From Verrucomicrobiaceae bacterium (GTDB lineage: Bacteria; Verrucomicrobiota; Verrucomicrobiia; Verrucomicrobiales; Akkermansiaceae), in contig JAIXWR010000038.1 in the NCBI GenBank assembly GCA_027491155.1, positions 62,001 to 126,000 of the forward strand: DNA of 64,000 nt, in the 5' to 3' direction. Numbering within the stretch: position 1 is the stretch's first letter; each line of letters starts with the position of its first letter. This document shows, piece by piece, positions 35,172 to 43,731 of the stretch. The notes below the pieces were generated by a model. It ran no database searches. It worked only from the letters and a program-made list of their open reading frames with translations, and was not told where the DNA came from. Position numbers and translations under genes: made by a program.

Positions 35172-35792
35172 TCAACGGCCGGCGAGCAGGTGGCGGCTGC
35201 CCTTGAGATAGTTCAGCCCGGAGACCATCGTCAGCGCCACCGCGGTCCAGAGGGAGACCGGCATCAGCCAGCCGGCCGGGTTGGCCAGGTCCCGGAGCAG
35301 GCCGGACAGCCCGCCGCTGCTTTTTTCCAAGGTCAGCCAGACCAGGCCGGTGATGCAGAAGATCAGCTGGAAGGTCGTTTTCCATTTCCCCAGGCGGTCC
35401 GCCGCCAAGACCTGGCCGGCTTCCACCGCGATCAGGCGCAGGCCGGTCACGAGGAACTCGCGGGCGATGATCAGCGCCGTCACCCAGACCGGGCAGTGGT
35501 AGCCTCCCACCGGCTGGGCGGAAAAGAACACGAAAGCCGCGCAGACGAGGATCTTGTCGGCCAGCGGGTCGAGGAGTTTTCCCAGCGGCGTCACCAGTCC
35601 CATCTTGCGCGCCAGGTAGCCGTCCAGCCAGTCGGTCGCCGCCGCCACCGAGAAGGTGACCAGCGCGATGGCGTAGCCCGGATTCCCGGGGAACCCCACG
35701 GCCGCAACGAAAACGCCCGTGAGGACGAGCCGGGACAAGGTGATCGCATTGGGGAGGTTCACGGCGCGAATGTGGGGAATGCATGGCATCAT
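35172..35792 (-). CDS. pgsA: CDP-diacylglycerol-glycerol-3-phosphate 3-phosphatidyltransferase
   Basis: An inner-membrane enzyme of phosphatidylglycerol synthesis, about 206 residues with several membrane helices. The CDP-alcohol phosphotransferase signature is complete: DWLDGYLARKMGLVTPLGKL followed by LDPLADK. The N-terminus NLPNAITLSRLVL is typical of PgsA. Starts at 35792 and 35789 are adjacent ATG codons; either may be used, and longer frames run into the gnd leader. It is divergent from gnd. Confidence 0.9.
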   Translation of the reverse strand: MMPCIPHIRAVNLPNAITLSRLVLTGVFVAAVGFPGNPGYAIALVTFSVAAATDWLDGYLARKMGLVTPLGKLLDPLADKILVCAAFVFFSAQPVGGYHCPVWVTALIIAREFLVTGLRLIAVEAGQVLAADRLGKWKTTFQLIFCITGLVWLTLEKSSGGLSGLLRDLANPAGWLMPVSLWTAVALTMVSGLNYLKGSRHLLAGR

Positions 35793-35862
35793 GGCAACAA
35801 GGGGTTGCACCGAAGGCGCGCCTTCCCTACATCGCCGCCGTTTCCCGAACCGATTCAAGATC

Positions 35863-37281
35863 ATGAGCAACAGCGATTTCGGCCTCATCGGCCTGGCCGT
35901 CATGGGCCAGAACCTCGTCCTGAACGTGGAGTCCCGCGGCTTCCAGGTGTCCGTTTACAACCGCACCACGTCCGTCACCGACGAATTCGTCGGCAAGCAC
36001 CCGGACAAGAAACTCGTCGGCGCGAAGTCGCTGGAAGAGTTCGTCCAGTCCCTCGCCTCGCCGCGCAAGATCATGATCATGGTCAAGGCCGGCGGCCCGG
36101 TCGACGCGGTGATCGAGCAGCTCATCCCGCTCCTCGACAAGGGCGACATCATCATCGACGGCGGCAATTCGCTCTACACCGACACCGAGCGCCGCGACCA
36201 GTGGCTCGGCGACCTCGGCTTCCGCTTCATCGGCGCCGGCGTCTCCGGCGGTGAGGAAGGCGCGCGCAAGGGCCCGTCGATCATGCCCGGCGGCCCGGCC
36301 TCCACCTGGGACGTGATGAAGCCGATCTTCGAAAGCATCTCCGCCAAGGTGGACGGCGAGCCCTGCGTGATCCACGTCGGTCCCGGCGGCGCCGGGCACT
36401 ACGTGAAGATGATCCACAACGGCATCGAGTACGGCGACATGCAGCTGATCTGCGAGGCCTACAACATCTTCAAGGCCGCCGGCTTCACTCCGGCCGAACT
36501 CGCCACGGTGTTCACCGATTGGAACAACGGCGACCTCGAAAGCTACCTGATCCAGATCACCTCGAAGATCTTCGAACAGGTCGACCCCGGCACCGGCAAG
36601 GCGCTGGTCGACGTGATCCTCGACACCGCCGGCCAGAAGGGCACCGGCAAGTGGACCATCATGAACGCGGTGGAGAACGCCGTGGTCATCTCCACCATCA
36701 ACGCCGCCGTGGAAGCGCGCATCCTGTCCTCGATGAAGGACGCCCGCGTCGCCGCCTCGAAGGAGCTCCAGGGTCCGAAGGCCGAGATCTCCGCCGACAA
36801 GGCCGCGCTGGTGAAGAAGGTGCACGACGCGCTGTTCGCCTCGAAGATCATCTCCTACGCGCAGGGCCTCGACCTGATCGCCGCGATGGGCAAGGAGAAG
36901 AACTGGGGCCTCGACCTCGGCAAGATCGCCGCCATCTGGCGCGGCGGCTGCATCATCCGCGCCCGCTTCCTCAACCACATCACCGACAGCTACCGCTCGA
37001 ATCCCGGGCTGAGCAACCTGATGCTGGCCCCGTATTTCAAGGACCTCCTCAACGAGTTCCAGCAGAACTGGCGCGAGGTCATCTCGATGGCCACGCTGGC
37101 CGGCATTCCGGTGCCCGCCTTCAGCGCGTCGCTCGGTTACTACGACAGCTACCGGAGCGCCGTCCTGCCCGCCAACCTGCTCCAGGCCCAGCGCGACTTC
37201 TTCGGTGCACACACCTACGAGCGCACCGACAAGCCGCGCGGCGAGTTCTTCCACACCGAGTGGCCGGAAGTCATCGGCTGA
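35863..37281 (+). CDS. gnd: 6-phosphogluconate dehydrogenase, decarboxylating
   Basis: A pentose phosphate pathway enzyme that converts 6-phosphogluconate to ribulose 5-phosphate and NADPH. The 472-residue protein has the Rossmann motif GLAVMGQNL near residue 9, IIIDGGNSLYTDTERR, GAGVSGGEEGARKGPSIMPGG, the catalytic Lys/Asn block VGPGGAGHYVKMIHNGIEYGDMQ, and the C-terminal FHTEWPEV. The start is ATG 35863. A tandem repeat and a strong terminator follow. Confidence 0.96.
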   Translation: MSNSDFGLIGLAVMGQNLVLNVESRGFQVSVYNRTTSVTDEFVGKHPDKKLVGAKSLEEFVQSLASPRKIMIMVKAGGPVDAVIEQLIPLLDKGDIIIDGGNSLYTDTERRDQWLGDLGFRFIGAGVSGGEEGARKGPSIMPGGPASTWDVMKPIFESISAKVDGEPCVIHVGPGGAGHYVKMIHNGIEYGDMQLICEAYNIFKAAGFTPAELATVFTDWNNGDLESYLIQITSKIFEQVDPGTGKALVDVILDTAGQKGTGKWTIMNAVENAVVISTINAAVEARILSSMKDARVAASKELQGPKAEISADKAALVKKVHDALFASKIISYAQGLDLIAAMGKEKNWGLDLGKIAAIWRGGCIIRARFLNHITDSYRSNPGLSNLMLAPYFKDLLNEFQQNWREVISMATLAGIPVPAFSASLGYYDSYRSAVLPANLLQAQRDFFGAHTYERTDKPRGEFFHTEWPEVIG

Positions 37282-37290
37282 GATCCTCGC

Positions 37291-37343
37291 AGCGGCGGTC
37301 CGTGACCGTCGTGTGCTTGTAGCGGCGGTCGGTGACCGTCGTG
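37291..37343. repeat. Two tandem 23-bp palindromic units
   Basis: AGCGGCGGTCCGTGACCGTC and AGCGGCGGTCGGTGACCGTC (each followed by GTG) occur at 37291 and 37321 with a 30-bp period and one difference. Each is itself partly self-complementary (GGTC.GTGACC). They lie between the gnd stop and its terminator. Confidence 0.6.
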
Positions 37344-37351
37344 CATTTCGA

Positions 37352-37383
37352 AAAACGGCCGGGAGCAATCCCGGCCGTTTTTT
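37352..37383 (+). terminator. Terminator after gnd
   Basis: A perfect stem AACGGCCGGGA/TCCCGGCCGTT with loop GCAA is flanked by an A-run and followed by TTTTTTC. It is strong and probably works in both directions. Confidence 0.88.
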
Positions 37384-37486
37384 CATGTCCCGGACACGAC
37401 CGTCCGGCGGCGGCCCGGGAACGATTTTCCCGCGATGCGGCGATTCGCGGTTTCCTCCCCGGGCCCGGACGGTTCAAAAGGGAGGC

Positions 37487-38953
37487 GTGAACGATCCCGT
37501 GCGGCAGTTGTATTCGGAGCAGCGCTACCCGGCGCTGAGTCATCCGGTGACGGATATTTCGCGCCTGGCGGTCGCCGCCCGGGTGGCGGGCCTGCAGCGG
37601 CCGGCGATGCCGTCGAGCTGCCGCGTCCTGGAATTCGGCTGCGCGTCCGGCCACAACCTGCTGCCGCTGGCGGCACGCTACCCGAAGAGCGAGTTCACCG
37701 GGATCGACTACTCCGACACCGCGATCCGCGCCGCGAGGCAGGCCGCCTATGCCGCCGGGCTGGACAACATCCGCTTTGAAGTTGCCGATCTGGAGCACTG
37801 GCGCCCCTCGCATCCGTGTGACTATCTGATTGTCCACGGCGTCCTGTCCTGGGTGCCGGATGCGGTGAAGGCGCGGGTGATGGACCTGTGCGGCCAGGTG
37901 CTTTCCGATTCCGGGGTCGCCTGCATCAGCTACAACACGCTGCCCGGCTGGTCGCTGCGGCGCGACGTGGTGCCGCTGGTCCGGGCCCTGGCGGCCAGTC
38001 CGGCGGCCGCGGGTCTGGGCGGCAGCGTCGGATCGGTCGCCGCCGCGCTGGCAGGGATGGCGGGATCCGCCACCCCGCATGCGTATGATCTCAAGGCGGT
38101 TTGCAAGAGCATGGCGCGCAAGGGGTCCGAGGTGCTGCCCTTCGACGATTTCGCGCCGGTCTGCGATCCGCTCTATTTCGCGCAGTTCGCCGATTGGGCG
38201 TGCCGGCGGGGCCTGCGCTATCTCGGGGAGGCGAGGTTGCAGGACAACCTGCCCGAGGGGCTTGATCCCGCCTGCTGGGAGCGGCTCGCACCGCTGGCCG
38301 CGGATCCCGTGCTGTTCCAGCAGACCATCGACCTGCTGTCGGGCCGGACCCATCGGAACAGCCTGCTTTGCCGGCAGGATGCGCCGTTGGAAGAAGCCAC
38401 CACCACCGCGGTGGTGCTGCATTTCGCGGCGGGACGCGGCGACGCGGCATGGCCGGAAGCTTCCGGGGAGCCGGCGGTGGCGAAGGTGTTCCGCGAGGTT
38501 CTTTCCGCAGTCGGGAATGACGTCCTGCCGGTGCGGGACCTGATGGAAGAGACCGCCGGAAGGCTGGGCGGGGGATGGGACCCGACCCGCCACTCGCAGG
38601 AGCTGGCCGGCTGGATCTTCCAAGCGGCCCGGATCGGCGCGATCGAGCTCCGCTCCGAAGCCCTGGTGATTCCCCGCGGCTCCGCAGGACGGCCGCTCCT
38701 GTCCGCGCTGAACCGGCACTTCTCCCGGAACGGCCAGCCGCTGGTCGATCCCCGGCATGCGACCTGCCGCTTCCCGGCCGGGCACGAGCAATTGCTCGCC
38801 GCCATGGATGGATCGACCCCTGCGGAAGAGCTGGAAGCAAGGGCGGCCCGTGATTTCCCGGAACTCGATTTTCCGCGCTGGCTGGCCCACCTTGCGGACC
38901 GCGGGCTGCTGATCCCCGAAGAGGGCGGGGTGGAGTCGTTCATTTCAGATTGA
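37487..38953 (+). CDS. Methyltransferase with regulatory domain (protein-lysine methyltransferase-like)
   Basis: A 488-residue protein starting with GTG 37487 after GGGAGGC. Residues 40-160 are a class I SAM-dependent methyltransferase: motif I RVLEFGCASGHNLLPLAARYP, acidic GIDYSDTAI, and LIVHGVLSWVP. The middle region (about 200-300) resembles the methyltransferase regulatory domain known from rickettsial protein-lysine methyltransferases, and the C-terminus a winged-helix-like domain. The substrate is probably a surface protein but unproven. Its stop codon lies inside the first copy of the 19-bp operator of the next gene. Confidence 0.75.
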   Translation: MNDPVRQLYSEQRYPALSHPVTDISRLAVAARVAGLQRPAMPSSCRVLEFGCASGHNLLPLAARYPKSEFTGIDYSDTAIRAARQAAYAAGLDNIRFEVADLEHWRPSHPCDYLIVHGVLSWVPDAVKARVMDLCGQVLSDSGVACISYNTLPGWSLRRDVVPLVRALAASPAAAGLGGSVGSVAAALAGMAGSATPHAYDLKAVCKSMARKGSEVLPFDDFAPVCDPLYFAQFADWACRRGLRYLGEARLQDNLPEGLDPACWERLAPLAADPVLFQQTIDLLSGRTHRNSLLCRQDAPLEEATTTAVVLHFAAGRGDAAWPEASGEPAVAKVFREVLSAVGNDVLPVRDLMEETAGRLGGGWDPTRHSQELAGWIFQAARIGAIELRSEALVIPRGSAGRPLLSALNRHFSRNGQPLVDPRHATCRFPAGHEQLLAAMDGSTPAEELEARAARDFPELDFPRWLAHLADRGLLIPEEGGVESFISD

Positions 38954-38956
38954 ACA
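38938..38956. promoter_or_regulatory. Operator candidate, copy 1 (GTTCATTTCAGATTGAACA)
   Basis: A 19-bp near-palindrome located 29 bp before the GTG start of the GbsR-like regulator. It matches copies at 40065 and 52974 except at two central positions. It overlaps the last codons of the preceding methyltransferase gene. Autoregulation by the GbsR-like protein is inferred from its position. Confidence 0.6.
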
Positions 38957-38984
38957 TTTAGGATTTCTTAGATATCTCACGACC

Positions 38985-39500
38985 GTGCCTCCCGTCCGCG
39001 ATGAAGATGAGATCCGCGAGTTTCCGTCGCTCCGCGCGGTGGAGGCGCAGGTGATCCAGGTCTTTGTCGACGGGGTGAAGGTGCTGGGTTTTCCCCGCTC
39101 GATCGGGGAGATCTATGGTCTTCTCTTCATCTCTCCGGAGCCGCTCTCGCTCGACGACCTGGTCCAGCGCTTGGAGATCAGCAAGGGCTCCGCGAGTCAG
39201 GGTTTGCGGGCTTTGAAAGGGCTCGGCGCGGTCCGCGAGATCCCGGTCGAGAGTTCGCGCCGGGTTCACTATCAGGCCGATACGGAATTGAAGCGGCTGG
39301 TCGGCGGCTTCATCCGGGAGCAGGTGCGGCCCCATCTGGAGAGCGGCCAGTCGAAGATCGGGCGCTTGCTCGAGACCGCCGGCGAGGAAGAGGATCCGGC
39401 CCGCCGGGAGTTCGTGCGCGAGCGGGTCAAGCAGCTCGAACGATGGATCGACAAGGGCCGCATCGTGCTGCCGATCCTTCAAAAAGTGCTCGGCGAATGA
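38985..39500 (+). CDS. GbsR/MarR-type winged-helix transcriptional regulator
   Basis: A 171-residue regulator starting with GTG 38985. The wing-helix region (about 30-95) has FPRSIGEIYGLLFISPEPLSL, recognition helix EISKGSASQGLRALKGLGAV, and REIPVESSRRVHYQAD, the pattern of GbsR-family MarR-like proteins. The C-terminal half is helical and probably mediates dimerisation. The gene is translationally coupled to the RfaH/NusG-like gene (ATGA overlap) and stands directly upstream of the exopolysaccharide genes, so it is the best candidate to bind the shared 19-bp operator. No effector is known. Confidence 0.82.
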   Translation: MPPVRDEDEIREFPSLRAVEAQVIQVFVDGVKVLGFPRSIGEIYGLLFISPEPLSLDDLVQRLEISKGSASQGLRALKGLGAVREIPVESSRRVHYQADTELKRLVGGFIREQVRPHLESGQSKIGRLLETAGEEEDPARREFVRERVKQLERWIDKGRIVLPILQKVLGE

Positions 39501-40042
39501 ATCCGCAAGATTCCAGCAACGAAGCGGCCTGGTTTTGCCTCAAGACGCAGACCAAACGGGAGGCCATCGCCGCCGCCCACCTGCGGGAACTGGAGAACGT
39601 GGAAGTCTTCTGCCCGATGCTCCGCTACCGGAAGGCGACCCGGCGCGGCAAGGTCTGGTGGGTCGAGGCCCTCTTTCCCGGCTACGTCCTCGCCCGCTTC
39701 TGCCTGGATCGCGACGAAAGGGCGGTGATGTACAGCCAAGGGGTGCGCGGTCTCGTCCGCTTCGGCGACCGGGTTCCCGCCGTGGCCGACGATTTCGTCG
39801 ACGTCCTGCGCCAGGAGGTGGCCAAGCAAGGAACCGCCGAAGTCCTCACCGTCGGGCCGCGGATCTCGCAGGGTGAGGAGGTGGAACTCGCCCACGGCCC
39901 CTTGGGCGGGGTCCGCGCCACCGTGGTCGAGGTCTTGCCCGCCCGGGAAAGGGTCAAGGTGCTGCTCGAATTCCTCGGCCGCGAGCAGATCATCGAGGTC
40001 GATCTTTTTTCGCTCCTGCTGCCCCGCAAGCCCTTGCCATGA
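39497..40042 (+). CDS. RfaH/NusG-type transcription antiterminator
   Basis: A 181-residue NusG paralogue. The NGN domain is at about 8-115 (AAWFCLKTQTKREAIAAAHL, VEVFCPMLRYRK, WVEALFPGYVLARF), and the KOW domain at about 125-170 (ISQGEEVELAHGPLGGVRATVVEV). The RYRK...GKVWWVEALFPGY wording is closer to specialised paralogues (RfaH, UpxY, LoaP) than to housekeeping NusG. Such proteins bind RNA polymerase at ops-type sites and let it read through long polysaccharide operons. Its start overlaps the GbsR-like stop, and it lies 198 bp before the first exopolysaccharide gene, whose leader carries an ops-like element. Confidence 0.88.
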   Translation: MNPQDSSNEAAWFCLKTQTKREAIAAAHLRELENVEVFCPMLRYRKATRRGKVWWVEALFPGYVLARFCLDRDERAVMYSQGVRGLVRFGDRVPAVADDFVDVLRQEVAKQGTAEVLTVGPRISQGEEVELAHGPLGGVRATVVEVLPARERVKVLLEFLGREQIIEVDLFSLLLPRKPLP

Positions 40043-40064
40043 GCCGCTGCCAAGGCCTCCTTTT

Positions 40065-40083
40065 GTTCATTTTACATTGAACA
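40065..40083. promoter_or_regulatory. Operator candidate, copy 2 (GTTCATTTTACATTGAACA)
   Basis: The second copy of the 19-bp near-palindrome, flanked to give 7-bp arms TTGTTCA/TGAACAA. It lies 22 bp after the antiterminator stop and 157 bp before the UDP-xylose synthase start, so it probably overlaps the promoter of the main exopolysaccharide operon. Confidence 0.68.
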
Positions 40084-40192
40084 ACCAGCCGATTTTTCGA
40101 TCCATCACGCCGTCGAGGCGCTCTGCCATGATGCTGCCAGAAGACCTGCCTTTTTCCCCAGCCCCATTGGTTTTGACCGGCATCCGGCCAAT

Positions 40193-40210
40193 CGACCAAG
40201 GGCGGCAGCT
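40193..40210 (+). promoter_or_regulatory. ops-like element, copy 1 (CGACCAAGGGCGGCAGCT)
   Basis: An 18-base sequence identical to 53087-53104. Its GGCGGCAGC part matches the enterobacterial ops core GGCGGTAGC at all but one base. It can sit in the loop of a hairpin (GACCA paired with TGGTC). Position 30 bp before the first gene and the RfaH-like gene next door support a role in antiterminator loading. Confidence 0.6.
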
Positions 40211-40240
40211 GGTCTGATTTCCGCTTCCCCCTCCTCCCTC

Positions 40241-41206
40241 ATGCATTTGAACCAAGACCTGAAAGGCAATACCGCGGTGGTGACCGGCGGTGCCGGTTTC
40301 GTGGGATCCCATCTGGTCGACCGACTTCTGGCCGACGGCTTGCGGGTGGTCGCGCTCGACAACTTCGTCACCGGCCACGCACGGAACATCGCCCATCTTG
40401 AGGGGAATCCGGCATTCCGCTTCGTCGAACAGGACGTCTCCGAGCCTTTCGATGTCGAAGGCCCCGTCGACTACGTCTTCCATTTCGCCTCGCCCGCCAG
40501 CCCGATCGACTACGTCCAGATCCCGATCGAGACGCTCAAGGCCGGCTCCTACGCGTCCCACAACGCGCTCGACCTCGCCCTGCGAAAAAAGGCGACCTAC
40601 CTCGTGGCCTCCACCTCCGAGGTCTACGGTGACCCGGAAATTCACCCGCAGCCGGAAAGCTACTGGGGCAACGTCAACTCGATCGGCATCCGCTCCTGCT
40701 ACGACGAGGCGAAGCGCTACGCCGAGGCCGCCACCATGGCCTACCACCGCGCCCACGGTGTCGACACCCGCATCGTCCGCATTTTCAACACCTACGGCCC
40801 CCGCATGCGGCTCGACGACGGCCGCGTGGTCCCCGCCTTCATCGGTCAGGCCCTCCGCGGCGAGCCGATGACCATTTTCGGCGACGGCACCCAGACCCGC
40901 TCGTTCTGCTACGTGTCCGATCTGGTCGAAGGCATCTGGCGGCTCGCCCGTTCCAATTTCCACGAGCCGGTCAACTGCGGCAATCCCCACGAAATGAGCA
41001 TGCGCCAGTTCGCGGAAGCCATCGCCGGCGTCTTCGGCATCGAGCTGAAGGTCGACCCCAAGCCGCTGCCGCCCGACGACCCGAAGGTCCGCCAGCCCGA
41101 CATCACCCGCGCCAAGGAAGTCCTCGGCTGGGAACCGGTCGTCCCCTTCGACCAGGGCATCCGCGAGACCGTCGAATACTTCCGCGGCCAGCTCCAACCC
41201 GCGTGA
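40241..41206 (+). CDS. uxs: UDP-glucuronate decarboxylase (UDP-xylose synthase)
   Basis: A 321-residue short-chain dehydrogenase/epimerase-type enzyme making UDP-xylose from UDP-glucuronate. NAD-binding [12 protein letters not shown] lies near residue 16. The UXS hallmarks are [40 protein letters not shown] and [14 protein letters not shown], which holds the catalytic Tyr-x3-Lys. It is the first gene after the operator/ops-like leader and starts with ATG 40241. The nucleotide-sugar dehydrogenase two genes later could supply its substrate if it acts on UDP-glucose. Confidence 0.88.
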   Translation: MHLNQDLKGNTAVVTGGAGFVGSHLVDRLLADGLRVVALDNFVTGHARNIAHLEGNPAFRFVEQDVSEPFDVEGPVDYVFHFASPASPIDYVQIPIETLKAGSYASHNALDLALRKKATYLVASTSEVYGDPEIHPQPESYWGNVNSIGIRSCYDEAKRYAEAATMAYHRAHGVDTRIVRIFNTYGPRMRLDDGRVVPAFIGQALRGEPMTIFGDGTQTRSFCYVSDLVEGIWRLARSNFHEPVNCGNPHEMSMRQFAEAIAGVFGIELKVDPKPLPPDDPKVRQPDITRAKEVLGWEPVVPFDQGIRETVEYFRGQLQPA

Positions 41207-41209
41207 TTC

Positions 41210-42382
41210 TTGTCGCCTGATTCCAGCGTCGATTTCCTGATCGTGGGCGCCGGCTTCTCCGGCCTCGTCGCCGCCGAACGGCTGTCGAACGCCGGCTTCC
41301 GCTGCGTGGTCGTCGACCAGCGCGACCACCTCGGCGGCAACGCCTACGACCGCATCGATGCGGCCGGCGTGTTGGTCCACGACTACGGCCCGCACTACTT
41401 CCGCACGAACTCGCCGCGGATCGTCGAATACCTGTCGAAGTTCACCGGCTGGCTCGACGCCGACTACAAGATCAAGAGCTTCACCGACGGCCGCTACTGG
41501 AGCTTCCCGGTCAATCTCAACACCTTCGAGGAACTCGTCGGCCACCCCGCCACCACATCCGACTTCGAAGGCTGGCTGGCCGAGCACCGGATCCCGGCGG
41601 AGCACCCGCGGAACTCGGAGGAGCTGATGCTTTCGATCGTCGGCCCCGAGCTCTATCGCAAGTTCTACGAAGGTTACACGCTGAAACAGTGGCGCCGCCA
41701 CCCGCGCGAACTCGACCCCTCGGTCTGCGGCCGAGTCCCGGTCCGCACCAACCGCGATGACCGCTACCTCGCCGAGGAATTCCAGGCTCTGCCGAAGGAC
41801 GGCTTCACCGCGATGTTCGAGCGCATGCTCGCCGCCTCGCCCCGCGTTGAACTCCACCTCGGCGTCGATTTCGAGGAAGCCCGCCGCCGCTGGCGCCACC
41901 GCCACCTGATCTTCACGGGACCCGTCGACCAGTACTTCGGCCGCCGCTTCGGCGCGCTGCCCTACCGCTCGCTGCGCTTCGAGCACGAAAGCTTCACTCG
42001 CGACCAACTCGCCGCCCGCGCACCGATTTCCGGCAAGCCCGGCTTCTGGCAGCCCGCCGTGCAGGTGAACTACCCGGCCGCCGACGTGCCGCACACCCGG
42101 ATCCTCGAGTTCAAGCACATCACCGGCCGCCAGCCCGAAGGCAGCACCATCATCCGCGAGTTCCCCAAGGACTGGACCCCGGACGACGAGCCCTTCTACC
42201 CCGTCCCCGCCGACGACGCGAAGGCCGCCTACCGCCGCTACGCCGAACTCGCCGCCGCGGAGGAAAACACCAGCTTCATCGGTCGTCTCGCGACCTACCG
42301 CTACTACAACATGGATCAGGTCACCGGCATGGCCCTCGCCGAAGCCGATCGCCTGATCTCCCGCTACTCCACCCATGCTTGA
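41210..42382 (+). CDS. glf: UDP-galactopyranose mutase
   Basis: A 390-residue FAD enzyme interconverting UDP-galactopyranose and UDP-galactofuranose. FAD-binding [18 protein letters not shown] is at the N-terminus, then [27 protein letters not shown], and a C-terminal [16 protein letters not shown] block with the conserved Arg and Tyr residues. The start is taken as TTG 41210, 3 bp after the previous stop, since no ATG or GTG fits. It overlaps the next gene by 8 bp. It indicates galactofuranose or a related furanose in the polymer. Confidence 0.86.
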   Translation: MSPDSSVDFLIVGAGFSGLVAAERLSNAGFRCVVVDQRDHLGGNAYDRIDAAGVLVHDYGPHYFRTNSPRIVEYLSKFTGWLDADYKIKSFTDGRYWSFPVNLNTFEELVGHPATTSDFEGWLAEHRIPAEHPRNSEELMLSIVGPELYRKFYEGYTLKQWRRHPRELDPSVCGRVPVRTNRDDRYLAEEFQALPKDGFTAMFERMLAASPRVELHLGVDFEEARRRWRHRHLIFTGPVDQYFGRRFGALPYRSLRFEHESFTRDQLAARAPISGKPGFWQPAVQVNYPAADVPHTRILEFKHITGRQPEGSTIIREFPKDWTPDDEPFYPVPADDAKAAYRRYAELAAAEENTSFIGRLATYRYYNMDQVTGMALAEADRLISRYSTHA

Positions 42383-43685
42383 TCGCCTGAAATCGAAACA
42401 AGCCGCTGTCGGCGTCGTCGGCCTCGGCTACGTCGGCCTTCCCCTGCTGCTCGCCTACGCCAAGGCCGGCTTCCGCGCCGTCGGCATCGACATCGACCCT
42501 GCCAAGCCCGAGGCCCTGCTCGCCGGCCGCAGCTACATCAAGCACATCCCGGGCAGCGAAGTCGCCGCCGCCCTCGCTTCCGGAAAGCTCGAAGCCACCA
42601 CCGACTTCGCCGTCATCTCGACGCTCGACGCGATCATCCTCTGCGTCCCCACTCCCCTCGACGAGCACTTCGAGCCCGACCTCAGCTACGTCACCGACAC
42701 CGTCGACGCCGTCGTCCCCCACCTCAAGGCCGGCCAGGTCCTCAGCCTCGAAAGCACCACCTACCCCGGCACCACCGACGAGGAGGTCGTGACTCGCGTC
42801 GAGAAGGCCGGCTTCACCGTCGGTACCGACTTCCACGTCGTCTATTCGCCGGAGCGCGAGGATCCGGGCAATCCGAAGTTCTCCGCGACCAACATCCCGA
42901 AGGTCGTCGGCGGCGTCACCCCCGCCTGCCTCGAAGCCGGTGTCGCGCTCTACGAGGCCGCCTTCGAGCAGATCGTCCCGGTCAGCTCCTGCAAGGTCGC
43001 CGAGCTCACCAAGCTGCTCGAAAACATCTACCGCGCCGTCAACATCGGCCTGGTCAACGAGCTCAAGATCGCCGCCGACCGGATGGGCATCGACATCTGG
43101 GAAGTCATCCGCGCCGCCTCGACCAAGCCCTTCGGCTTCACCCCCTTCTACCCCGGCCCCGGCCTCGGCGGCCACTGCATCCCGATCGATCCCTTCTACC
43201 TCACCTGGAAGGCCCGCGAATACGGCGTGCACACCCGCTTCATCGAACTCGCCGGGGAGATCAACCGCGCGATGCCCGACTACGTCATCCATCGTACCAT
43301 GGAGGCGCTCAATTCCCGCGGCAAGCCGGTCAAGGGCTCCCGCATCCTGCTACTAGGCCTGGCGTACAAAGCCAACGTCGACGACATGCGCGAATCCCCG
43401 ACCTTCGCCCTGCTCGACGGCTTCAAGCGCCTCGGCGCGGAGCTCGCCTACCACGACCCCCACGTCCCGATCGTGGGCCCCACCCGCGAGCACATGGACT
43501 GGGCCGGCCACCGCTCGCTCGACTGGACCCCGGAAAACCTCCGCGCCCAGGATTGCATCGTCATCTCCACCCACCACGCCGCCTTCGATCTCGACCAGCT
43601 CGCCGCCTGCGCCGACCTGATCATCGACACCCGCAACGCCATGGCCGCCACCGCCACCCGCGAAGGCCAGGTGGTCAAGGCGTAG
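42375..43685 (+). CDS. Nucleotide-sugar dehydrogenase (WbpA/Ugd family)
   Basis: A 436-residue NAD-dependent enzyme that oxidises C6 of a UDP-sugar to the uronic acid. Rossmann motif [13 protein letters not shown] is at the start, [10 protein letters not shown] and [18 protein letters not shown] are in the middle, and the catalytic Cys is in [16 protein letters not shown]. The wording is nearer to UDP-N-acetylglucosamine 6-dehydrogenase (WbpA) than to UDP-glucose dehydrogenase, but substrate cannot be set by eye. Either product could enter this pathway; UDP-glucuronate would feed the UXS two genes upstream. Confidence 0.85.
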   Translation: MLDRLKSKQAAVGVVGLGYVGLPLLLAYAKAGFRAVGIDIDPAKPEALLAGRSYIKHIPGSEVAAALASGKLEATTDFAVISTLDAIILCVPTPLDEHFEPDLSYVTDTVDAVVPHLKAGQVLSLESTTYPGTTDEEVVTRVEKAGFTVGTDFHVVYSPEREDPGNPKFSATNIPKVVGGVTPACLEAGVALYEAAFEQIVPVSSCKVAELTKLLENIYRAVNIGLVNELKIAADRMGIDIWEVIRAASTKPFGFTPFYPGPGLGGHCIPIDPFYLTWKAREYGVHTRFIELAGEINRAMPDYVIHRTMEALNSRGKPVKGSRILLLGLAYKANVDDMRESPTFALLDGFKRLGAELAYHDPHVPIVGPTREHMDWAGHRSLDWTPENLRAQDCIVISTHHAAFDLDQLAACADLIIDTRNAMAATATREGQVVKA

Positions 43686-43697
43686 CCTGCCTCCCCC

Positions 43698-43725
43698 GGC
43701 ACTTGGCACTTCTCACTTGGAACTT
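43698..43725 (+). repeat. Low-complexity word repeat before the aminotransferase start
   Basis: GGCACTTGGCACTTCT followed by CACTTGGAACTT ends 6 bp before ATG 43732. Almost the same run precedes the unrelated DUF1844 gene at 21691-21722. Confidence 0.6.
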
Positions 43726-43731
43726 TTCCCC

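Noticed and set aside
37291-37343. Tandem repeats after gnd as a CRISPR array.
   Set aside because: Only two units with 7-bp spacing and no cas genes nearby; this is a palindromic tandem repeat.
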